This document shows, piece by piece, positions 30,894 through 38,717 of a stretch of 48,715 bases of DNA. The position numbers and the translations under genes are program-made. The first letter of the stretch is position 1. Every line of letters begins with the position of its first letter. Origin of the DNA: Cladosporium sp. IMV 00045 (Eukaryota > Ascomycota > Dothideomycetes > Cladosporiales > Cladosporiaceae); assembly GCA_001931905.2 (NCBI GenBank), contig MSJI02000602.1, positions 1 to 48,715 of the forward strand, given 5' to 3'. The notes beneath the pieces are model-generated. The model saw only the letters and a list, made by a program, of their open reading frames with translations, was not told the origin of the DNA and did not search any database.

Positions 30894-32111
30894 ATGGCCA
30901 GCAAAAACGCCCATGATCTCAGTTGCCTGACCATCCAGGAACTGGAAGCGATCGCCCACAACAAGATGGACAAGCAGACACGCGACTACTACAACGAAGG
31001 CGCCGACTCCGGCAGCACTCTGCGCGAGAACATCTCAGCATTCGAGAAATACCGCATCCGCCCGCGCGTCCTACGCGACGTCTCCGCCATCGACCCCAGC
31101 GTGAACATCTTCGGCCACAAGAACAGCGTCCCAATCGGCGTCGCCCCCACGGCAATGCAATGCCTCGCGCATCCCGACGGCGAAATCGGCACCGCCAACG
31201 CCTGCCGGGACATGAACGTCGCCATGGGCCTTTCATCCTTCGCCACCAAAACGCTGGAAGAAGTCGCCGAAGCGAGCGCGCCCAACCCGAACGTGCTCCA
31301 ACTCTACCTCTTCGAGGACCGCGCGCACAGCATCAAAATGATCGAGCGCGCGAAGAAAGCGGGCTTCAAAGCCGTCTTCCTCACCGTCGACACGCCCTTC
31401 CTCGGTCGCCGCAACCTCGAAATCCGTAACCAGTTCAAACTGCCCCCACACCTGAAAGTGGCCAATTTCGCGCAGCAGCAGGAAGCGGCGCTGCAAGACG
31501 AGACCCTCGACGAGGAGAGCAACACGCCCAACCGCCAGCCCGGCCCGTCCAAGCCCGGCCGCATCGAGAACGGGAAGTGGATCTCTCCCTCCGGGCCTGT
31601 GACGTTCCACTCGCACGCCGCGAACCCGACGCTCAACTGGGAGCGCGACGTCGCCTGGCTGCAGGAGGTGTGCAAGCCCGAGATGGAAGTGTGGGTCAAA
31701 GGCGTGGCGACGGGCGAGGACGCGCTGCTGGCCGTGCATCACGGCGTGGACGGCATTGTCGTCTCAAACCACGGCGGCAGGCAGTTGAACGGGGCTCTTG
31801 CCACGCTCGACGCGCTGCCTGAAGTCGTCGAGGCTGTCCAGGGGAAGATCCCCGTGCACGTTGACGGGGGTGTCAGGCACGGTACGGATGTTTTCAAGGC
31901 GTTGGCGCTGGGAGCGGATTTTGTTTGGGTGGGTAGGCCGGTACTGTGGGGGTTGGCGTATAAGGGTGAGGAGGGAGTCAAGCTGATGCTGAAGATTCTC
32001 AGCGATGAGGTTAGGCTGTGCATGGGACTGGCGGGTGTGGTGAACGTCAAGGAGATCACGAAGGAGTATCTGGCCAAGATCGACAAGAGCGGGTTCGTGG
32101 CCAAGCTGTAG
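30894..32111 (+). CDS. FMN-dependent (S)-2-hydroxyacid oxidase/dehydrogenase, probably peroxisomal
   Basis: A 405-residue intronless protein of the glycolate oxidase / lactate dehydrogenase FMN family, a TIM barrel that oxidises 2-hydroxyacids to 2-oxoacids. Conserved elements are IGVAPTAMQ at 81-89, QLYLF with Tyr138, TVDTPFLGRR at 164-173, WVKG with Lys269, and the active-site block SNHGGRQL at 291-298 with catalytic His293 and Arg296; HVDGGVRHGTD and the GADFVWVGRP phosphate-binding region follow. There is no N-terminal cytochrome b5 domain, so it is not a flavocytochrome b2. The C terminus is AKL, an accepted PTS1, pointing to peroxisomal import and H2O2 production. Residues about 190-245 form a polar loop insertion. 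The exact substrate (glycolate, lactate or a longer acid) cannot be read from sequence. Confidence 0.92.
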   Translation: MASKNAHDLSCLTIQELEAIAHNKMDKQTRDYYNEGADSGSTLRENISAFEKYRIRPRVLRDVSAIDPSVNIFGHKNSVPIGVAPTAMQCLAHPDGEIGTANACRDMNVAMGLSSFATKTLEEVAEASAPNPNVLQLYLFEDRAHSIKMIERAKKAGFKAVFLTVDTPFLGRRNLEIRNQFKLPPHLKVANFAQQQEAALQDETLDEESNTPNRQPGPSKPGRIENGKWISPSGPVTFHSHAANPTLNWERDVAWLQEVCKPEMEVWVKGVATGEDALLAVHHGVDGIVVSNHGGRQLNGALATLDALPEVVEAVQGKIPVHVDGGVRHGTDVFKALALGADFVWVGRPVLWGLAYKGEEGVKLMLKILSDEVRLCMGLAGVVNVKEITKEYLAKIDKSGFVAKL

Positions 32112-32186
32112 GGGATTCAGCTGGTGGCTAAGGATCTTTTGTAAATATTGATTGTACAGATTCGTGCTGCATCACTATCATAAGGG

Positions 32187-34190
32187 TCATGTGAAGAATG
32201 ATTTCTTGGGTTTCTTCGGCTCGGCCTGGCTTTGCCCTCCACGCGGCCTCCCTCGCTTTTTGCCACTGGTCGAAGGCGCAGGACTGAGCGTTCTACCTGG
32301 CGGTGACGGCTCAGTCGTCTTGACGATTTCCTTGATGGTCTGCTTGGAAAGGCAGCCGTCGATATGTTCGTTGAAGGACCGTTCGTCAGCAGCTTGAGGA
32401 TGCCCACAGATCGGGCAATCCCATTGCTCCAAAGGAGGCTTGTTCGCTCGTTCTTCTTCCTCAGCCTGTGCACGCTCTTCCTCCAGCAATAGTCGCCATG
32501 CAAACCCATTATCATGTTTTCGAGTCTCGAAGGCTTCGCGTTCTTCATTGGTGACAGGCTCTTGACCAGAGGTGTCTGCGTCTTCTTGCTGCTGTGAGAG
32601 CCGCTCCAGCTCATGCAATTCATCCTGACGTTCTTGACGCGCAGCGCTCTCGAACTCTTCGTCAGGCCACTTCTGCCATCCGTCCTCGTCCAGTTCTACC
32701 TTTGGCGTTTTGGCACCTTCTGAATCCTCGCGAGAGCCGAGATTTGGTTGCCTCGCGCGACCGAAGAAATCCACATCCCCTCTCTTGGTTGACACCAAAT
32801 GTGTGCATCGCAATCCCATAAGCCTGAGCGTCAGCTTTGGGATTTCCTTCTCGACCTTCTGAAACATATGGAGACCGAAATGGTATAGATCGTCCGCTTT
32901 GTTCACAGCTTTGGGAGGCTGAAACTGGCGGGTGTAGACCTCGTAAGTGTGAAGTTTGATCTTGAGGACCAGAGTCCGGCCTTTGAATTGTGTTCTTTCG
33001 AGGTCTTTTTCAAGCTCCTCTGCGATCCAGCGCAGCTTCTCTCGTAGCTCCTTCGGATCGGACATTTCATGAAATGTGCTTTCTGTGCCAACGCTCTTTC
33101 GCTCAAACTCCTCGGCTGGCCGAACATCAGTCCGACCCAAGCCAAGGTATACGCTCATGAGAAACTCAAATGCCTTGTCTCCAAAGAGACCCCTTAGGTA
33201 CTGCCTCTGCGCGTAGATGTCTCCGCAGGTCTTGATACCGATCGCATCCAGCTCACGCTCGAACACTCGGCCGATGCCGTTGACCTTTCGCGTGGGCAAG
33301 TCCCGCATGAAAGCGAGGATGCTGGCTCTGTCGGGCGAAAGGCGAAATTGTCCATTTGGTTTGTTCTTATTGCTTCCAATCTTGGCCAGCTTTGCATTCG
33401 CGGCGATTCCGACAGACACCGTGATCTTGCTTTCCGCCTCTACCCTGGCCCTCAGCTGACTCACAGCTTCCTCAGGCTCCATGTTGTGCTCCGTGCAGTA
33501 TTCCGTGATGTTCAGGTAGGCTTCGTCCAAACTCGCAGCCTGAAACCGGGGATCGTAGTCTTCGAGGACGCTTCTAATCTGCTTGGCTTTGGCGGTATAC
33601 TTGTCGAAGTTGAGAGGGACGTGTATCAAGCCCGGGCACAGCTGGTCTGCGATGAAGCCAGCCATTCCACTCCTGCATCCGAATTTCCGCGCATGGTAAT
33701 TGCAAGTTGTAAGGACGCCTTTACCAACAGCGAAGGGAACATCCTTCAGCTCCGGCCGGTCGAGCTCTTCAACGGCAGCGTAGAAAGCGTCGCAGTCAAC
33801 ATGGATAAGCGTTTGGCTGAGATCGCGAGACAGCTCCAACTCCGCGATGAATTCGTCCGCCCTCTTCAAATCCTTCTTCAATCCTCCCTGCGCCTCTATG
33901 CGCTCCAGCTCGCGCTTCTTTGCCAGAATCCGGTTGATTTTGACCGTGAGTGTCTTGTCTTTATTTTCCTCGTTGTTGAAGTACCTGCTTCCCTTCGACG
34001 CGTTGTAGATGATCTCGGATACCTTGGACTGGTCGACGCCATCCTGGCCTGATTTGGTCAAGGATGGCCCGAGCAGGTGGTATTTCAGGGAGTGGTGTTG
34101 GCTGGCATTCAGGATGTCGACTTCGTCAGCGGCAGTTTCGTCTCTCGCTGCCTGGGCTTCGGCGGCGAGATCTTCGTTGTGTCGTGGCAT
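32187..34190 (-). CDS. POLK: DNA polymerase kappa (DinB-type, Y family)
   Basis: A 667-residue intronless translesion polymerase. The N-terminal 125 residues contain the kappa-type N-clasp (helical, Lys/Glu-rich). The catalytic palm has Asp132 in HVDCDAFYAAVEEL and Asp222-Glu223 in SLDEAYL, all three metal ligands intact with kappa-like spacing. Motifs ARKFGCRSGM, SVGIAANAKLAKIGSNKNKPNGQ and VNGIGRVFERELD (helix-hairpin-helix) follow, then the little-finger domain. The C terminus holds one UBZ4 zinc finger with Cys592, Cys595, His609 and Cys613 for ubiquitinated PCNA, an AT-hook-like KRGRPRGG and a final KKSFFT. Budding yeast lacks this polymerase, but it is common in filamentous fungi. It ends 75 bp from the convergent oxidase gene. 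Confidence 0.95.
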   Translation of the reverse strand: MPRHNEDLAAEAQAARDETAADEVDILNASQHHSLKYHLLGPSLTKSGQDGVDQSKVSEIIYNASKGSRYFNNEENKDKTLTVKINRILAKKRELERIEAQGGLKKDLKRADEFIAELELSRDLSQTLIHVDCDAFYAAVEELDRPELKDVPFAVGKGVLTTCNYHARKFGCRSGMAGFIADQLCPGLIHVPLNFDKYTAKAKQIRSVLEDYDPRFQAASLDEAYLNITEYCTEHNMEPEEAVSQLRARVEAESKITVSVGIAANAKLAKIGSNKNKPNGQFRLSPDRASILAFMRDLPTRKVNGIGRVFERELDAIGIKTCGDIYAQRQYLRGLFGDKAFEFLMSVYLGLGRTDVRPAEEFERKSVGTESTFHEMSDPKELREKLRWIAEELEKDLERTQFKGRTLVLKIKLHTYEVYTRQFQPPKAVNKADDLYHFGLHMFQKVEKEIPKLTLRLMGLRCTHLVSTKRGDVDFFGRARQPNLGSREDSEGAKTPKVELDEDGWQKWPDEEFESAARQERQDELHELERLSQQQEDADTSGQEPVTNEEREAFETRKHDNGFAWRLLLEEERAQAEEEERANKPPLEQWDCPICGHPQAADERSFNEHIDGCLSKQTIKEIVKTTEPSPPGRTLSPAPSTSGKKRGRPRGGQSQAEPKKPKKSFFT

Positions 34191-34824
34191 GTTGCTGGGT
34201 CTTCCATATCTGTAGGGCTAGGCGAGTATGCTCAAGGTCTTTGGGCCTTTTTGGCGGTGTTGACAGAGATATGTCAAACCATAAGGCGTCTGATCGTCAA
34301 TGACGAACATGAAGTTCGGCGAAGCGCGAGAGTTGGGCGCGTTCCCGTGACATGGTTTATTATCGATAGAGAAGTATTACGATGGACTAGCAGGCAGCGG
34401 GCCGAGGCGAGGAGCAACAAGCGAACCCAGCCCTGCATTAAACATAGAGCGCTCCGACATCATCGCTGTTTTGGACTGGCCGGGGGGTGCTGGCTCAGAA
34501 GAGATCTAACATCAACAACATCCCTCTGCCACAACAACCATCAGCCTTTACTCCATACTCCACACTTCTACGCACTGCCGACGACAACTATATCCCAACC
34601 AGCAAATGGTCAGGCATAGCTTGCTGCTGACCTTTTTCGGAAATTAGAGTTGTCCAGGGTCGTCTTCAGGCTTCACATGCAAAACTCCAAACACACCTCT
34701 CGATCTCGACCCCTCGAGGCATACTGAGTCTGCCCAGATACACAGCTCTCAATCCCGGTACACGCCTCGCCGCTCGACCTAGCCCGATCCTATGTATTCG
34801 CCACGGTAGCCCTCTCGGCCAGGA
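34191..34824. promoter_or_regulatory. Divergent promoter, pol kappa / coiled-coil protein
   Basis: About 630 bp between outward-reading starts. The right half (about 34500-34800) is C- and T-rich on the plus strand, as in promoters elsewhere in this window. No specific DNA-damage element is claimed. Confidence 0.5.
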
Positions 34825-36933
34825 ATGTCATCCGATCGCAATACCCAGGGGCGACCGCCACCACCTCTTAAACCTACCCTCGCTTCTGCCCGAAACCCAC
34901 GAACGCCACTCACACCACGCCTAGCAGCAAATGGAACTCCTTCAACCTCTGCAAAACGTACACCCACTGTCAGACCCGAAGCACCAACTGCTGCTCCCCG
35001 CGCACGCCCACCGCCTCAAGTAAGAGTTGCAGATACTTCTTCCAAAGATGGAGATCGGAATGCAAATATAACACCGCGCTCCCACGCTCGCACATCCCGA
35101 ACTGAGAGTCCTAGTGCTGTATCGCAGCAAAGTATATCCCCCAACAGTTTAAGAGGGCGACCATTGAGCGGTGGCACATCAGAACGAGCTGCGAGCGCTG
35201 TTGGCCTGGGAATAGGCGTTGGAGCACAGAACAAACCAAGAGTTGGCCAAGCGAGGAGTATAGTCAGTGACAATGGCTCGATGAGGGGACAGTCTCCGTT
35301 GGTCCGATCGTCTGCACAGAATGAGTCTGGGCAATCATCAATGGACAACATGGATAGTCGATTCTTCCATGCTAGTGATGCGGCAAAGCAAGAGCCCGCA
35401 CCCCGAAAACCTGAGCCGAAAAAGCCATCAGTATTCTTTCATGCAGATGGTTCCACAGAGGAACGGCCATCAATGAACAGAGCCCCTGCGTCTTTGCCTT
35501 TGAAGAAGCCATCAGATTCTTGGACGCCTATGGACACAGGACCAAGCCGTATGACCAGCCCGCCTCCGCTACTTTCACCACCCTTGAGTTCGGTCTCAAT
35601 GTCGAGCTCTTCACCATTCTTCGCACCATTGCCTCCGGCAGGCGATGCAAGGTCTACGTCACCAAGCAAGGACAATATCCATTTGTCTTATAGGAGAGGC
35701 GCGTCGCAGATATTCGGACTTCGACCATCGCCCATACCCTCACCGCGATCAAGTGCTGAGCCTACCAATTATTATGAGCGACGCGAAAGTCTTGAGCTCA
35801 AACCATCGCAAACTTCTCATCGAAAATCTACAAGCTTGTCCTCGATCGATTCACACAATTCGGTGAATTCGCGCCGCCGCTCCGCGACCACGTTAGACCC
35901 CAGTGCGAACGCAACGTCGCCACTCTCTCAAGAGTCAACGCCTCTGAATTATACCAGCTCGGGCAAGCCCCCAGCAGACTTGCCTTCGATCGATTCATCA
36001 TTAACTCACATTGAAGAGGACGAAGGAACCCCTTCTGGAGATGGGCCTCGAAGCCCGACTAGAAGTGTGTCCGAACTGGCCGCAGATGCACGGCGTGAAC
36101 GGAAAGTCTTGGATCTCGAGATATCGAACAGCTCTTTGCTCGCCATCAATTCCAGTCTTGAGCGAGAAGTGCGCAGACAAAAAGCAGAGCTGAAGCGCTT
36201 TCGGAGATTGTCACGCGCCGGAATGGGCGGTTTCGCTCCGCATGAGCGTGCCGCAAGGCTGTCAGAAGGTCTCTCCACTCTGGGCGAGGAAGATGAGCGC
36301 GAAGACCTGGATGACTCTGAACTCGGCTTTGCGAGCATCGCAGAAGGTTATGATGATCTCAGCGATGACGATGAAAACGAAAGCGTAACTTCAGGTGGCG
36401 AACCCTTATCGCCTGGCGCCCGAGAAGACAAAGATCAAGCGCGTCTTGCGAAAGACGAACAGAGACTGAGAGTCGACATCGAGAAACACAAGGAACTCCT
36501 CGTACAGAGTCAGATGATGAACCAGAGTCTGAAGCGTTGCATGTACGCCACCGAAGAGATGATCAGCGAAGGCAAGAAAGCACTGCAATACAGCGTGCGA
36601 GTAAGCGATGTCAAACTGGGAGGCCGCATCCTCACCGACAACGACGACGACGACGATAACCAGGACAACTCAATGCCGGACATTGAAGTTGAGGATGAGA
36701 CATTGCAAGGGGCCGACCTGACCACCGACCACGCGAAAGGTTTCCTCGACGTGTGGTCCAATCTCGGAGGAGGCGGGTTTGAAGGCAGCGAGGGAGGCGA
36801 TAGAGACAGTGGCATCGAGGTCGACAAGCCCTGGAACACATCCGCACAACCGGGTGTTCTGAGGCTGGCTCCAGGGCGACCGCCAGAGAGTGAACTCGCG
36901 CAGCGGCGGCAGCAATATCATTATCAGAGTTAA
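34825..36933 (+). CDS. Long disordered protein with central coiled coil, function unknown
   Basis: A 702-residue intronless protein. Residues 1-420 are low-complexity, rich in Ser, Pro, Arg and Thr with many SP/TP sites, as in cytoskeletal or signalling scaffolds that are heavily phosphorylated. A predicted coiled coil runs from about 426 to 465 (LDLEISNSSLLAINSSLERE and the basic part after it). A second helical segment lies at about 533-590. Between and after them are acidic runs (DDDENES; NDDDDDDNQDN). There is no signal peptide, membrane helix or enzymatic motif. The ATG at 34825 follows in-frame non-coding-like sequence and fits. The conserved-looking coiled coil suggests a real, dimerising protein, perhaps linked to polarity, septation or microtubules, but that is inference only. 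Confidence 0.8.
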   Translation: MSSDRNTQGRPPPPLKPTLASARNPRTPLTPRLAANGTPSTSAKRTPTVRPEAPTAAPRARPPPQVRVADTSSKDGDRNANITPRSHARTSRTESPSAVSQQSISPNSLRGRPLSGGTSERAASAVGLGIGVGAQNKPRVGQARSIVSDNGSMRGQSPLVRSSAQNESGQSSMDNMDSRFFHASDAAKQEPAPRKPEPKKPSVFFHADGSTEERPSMNRAPASLPLKKPSDSWTPMDTGPSRMTSPPPLLSPPLSSVSMSSSSPFFAPLPPAGDARSTSPSKDNIHLSYRRGASQIFGLRPSPIPSPRSSAEPTNYYERRESLELKPSQTSHRKSTSLSSIDSHNSVNSRRRSATTLDPSANATSPLSQESTPLNYTSSGKPPADLPSIDSSLTHIEEDEGTPSGDGPRSPTRSVSELAADARRERKVLDLEISNSSLLAINSSLEREVRRQKAELKRFRRLSRAGMGGFAPHERAARLSEGLSTLGEEDEREDLDDSELGFASIAEGYDDLSDDDENESVTSGGEPLSPGAREDKDQARLAKDEQRLRVDIEKHKELLVQSQMMNQSLKRCMYATEEMISEGKKALQYSVRVSDVKLGGRILTDNDDDDDNQDNSMPDIEVEDETLQGADLTTDHAKGFLDVWSNLGGGGFEGSEGGDRDSGIEVDKPWNTSAQPGVLRLAPGRPPESELAQRRQQYHYQS

Positions 36934-37481
36934 TGGCAGAAGCAACACCGCATAAGAGCATGTCTCGCGAGTTGATCTCGTGGGACTGTGGACAACAATT
37001 GAAATGAGCAACGGCCGACATACTAGCCAGCAAGGCCGGAGAATGCGTGTTAGAGATACCCCTTACAGTTCTTTCGTTTGTTGAGCAAACACTTCTTTTT
37101 TTGTCTTTTTAGCACCATTTTTCGTACGATTAATTGCAATACAGCAATCCTTTTGGAGAATATCAATCAAACAGCACTCGGCTCTTTTACAAGTAACAAT
37201 CGTTAATTCAGGCATGGCAATCAGGCATGGGTCTGTTGTGGTTGATGGTTCCTGTTTTCAAGATGATTTCGGCGTGGCGGATCGCGCAAGCCGAGGTCCA
37301 ATGGCATCATCATCATCAAAAACACTTTCATGTTTGTACTACATTCGTCCATCCTTGATTAAAAACTACAACAGCCACTCATTACATCCAAATACACTAT
37401 AGAATGCATCACTAGCATATTAGAAACCAGAGGAACACATCGAAAGAAAATACAATCACAACACGCAAACTTCACACGAAA
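36934..37481. other. Intergenic region between tandem genes
   Basis: About 550 bp, with 3' UTR of the coiled-coil gene to the left and promoter/leader of the hydrolase to the right. The AT-rich stretch 37080-37210 stands out from the GC-rich genes. No RNA gene was recognised. Confidence 0.5.
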
Positions 37482-38717
37482 ATGAGAGACCTCACCACCC
37501 TCCTCACCCACCTACGACCAACCAAACAAACCCTCCTCATCGACTTACTCCTCGCCCCAATAGCAACCTACCTCCTCCTCAAAGCCATCGAACCCTCCAT
37601 AACCAACACCACACCCCCCTCCAAAATCCACCTCGCCCCCCGCCCTTCCACCCAAAACCAAACCTCCCCCGCCACCAACCACCACCCCTACCCACCTAAT
37701 TCCCTCCCCGGCGCCCGCGACATCCCCACGCCATACGGCCACATCCGCGCGTACGAATGGGGCCCCGAGCAAGGGCGCAAAGTCCTCTTCATCCACGGCA
37801 TCAGCACGCCGTGCATCGCGCTCGCGGCTCTAGCGCAGGAACTCGTCGCCCAGCAAGGCTGCCGCGTGATGCTCTTCGACCTTTTCGGGCGAGGATACTC
37901 TGACTCACCGGATGTGTCGTCCTGCCCGCAAGACGCGCGCTTGTGGACGACGCAGATTTCTCTCGTGATGGGGAGCTCGGAGCTGGATTGGTGGAGGGCG
38001 GGTTGTACGCTTGTGGGGTACTCGCTGGGAGGGGGCGTGGGGGCGGATTTTGCTAGTTGGTTTCCTGGGACGGTGCAGGGGTTGGTGCTGGTGGCGCCGG
38101 CGGGGTTGTTGAGGAGCGAGAGGAGGGCGTGGTGGAGTCGGTTGGTTTATGGGGGGTGGTTGCCGGAGAGTTGGGCGGAGGGGGTGGTTAGGAGGCGGTT
38201 GAGGGGTTCTTCTTCTTCGAAGAAGCAGCAGCAGCAGCAGCCGGAGAAGACTTCTGTTGGTGTTGTGCAGAGTGCTGAGGCGGAGGTTCCTGATGTAACA
38301 ACGGGTTCGGAACCTGCTTCGTTGTTCCCTGGCCGTCCGCGGTACTCGGTCGCTGAGGCAGTCGACTGGCAGATTGATTCGCATCCCGGCTTCGTGTCGG
38401 CTTTCATTTCGAGCATTCAGAACTCACCTATTGGCGACCAGCAGGATCGCTGGCGGCTCATCGGGTCGCGGCTGGATGCTCAGAGAGCGAACCCGGTCGA
38501 CCACGAGGCCTCGCGGAGGGGCATGCTCGAGGGGAAAGTGCTTCTCTTACTGGGCAAGGAGGACAGTGTCATCGTTGCCGATGAGGTCGCGGCTGATGCT
38601 GCGGACGCGCTGGGCAAGGACAATCTTGAGACGAAGTTACTGGACGGCGGGCATGATTTGCCTATTTCCAATGCTGTGGGTTGTGCTAAGGCTATTGTCG
38701 ACTTCTGGTCGGGTTAA
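37482..38717 (+). CDS. Membrane-anchored alpha/beta hydrolase
   Basis: A 411-residue intronless protein. An N-terminal hydrophobic segment at about 17-36 (TLLIDLLLAPIATYLLLKAI) is a likely signal anchor, followed by a Pro/Asn/Thr-rich linker. The hydrolase fold shows the oxyanion HG in VLFIHGIS (105-106), LFDLFGRGYSD, the nucleophile elbow GYSLGG with Ser181, the acid Asp361 in GKEDSV, and His391 in GGHDLP. The triad is complete. A Gln-rich run (about 249-253) sits in a lid-like insertion at 240-285. It belongs to the broad ABHD/MhpC-type group; the substrate is unknown, and ester or lipid hydrolysis at the ER or another membrane is inference. The coding strand switches from extremely C-rich to extremely G-rich around 37930, the strongest such change in the window. 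Confidence 0.83.
   Translation: MRDLTTLLTHLRPTKQTLLIDLLLAPIATYLLLKAIEPSITNTTPPSKIHLAPRPSTQNQTSPATNHHPYPPNSLPGARDIPTPYGHIRAYEWGPEQGRKVLFIHGISTPCIALAALAQELVAQQGCRVMLFDLFGRGYSDSPDVSSCPQDARLWTTQISLVMGSSELDWWRAGCTLVGYSLGGGVGADFASWFPGTVQGLVLVAPAGLLRSERRAWWSRLVYGGWLPESWAEGVVRRRLRGSSSSKKQQQQQPEKTSVGVVQSAEAEVPDVTTGSEPASLFPGRPRYSVAEAVDWQIDSHPGFVSAFISSIQNSPIGDQQDRWRLIGSRLDAQRANPVDHEASRRGMLEGKVLLLLGKEDSVIVADEVAADAADALGKDNLETKLLDGGHDLPISNAVGCAKAIVDFWSG

Noticed and set aside
33348..34052. 234-codon plus-strand ORF opposite pol kappa
   Set aside because: It covers the conserved catalytic region on the other strand; shadow of the real gene.
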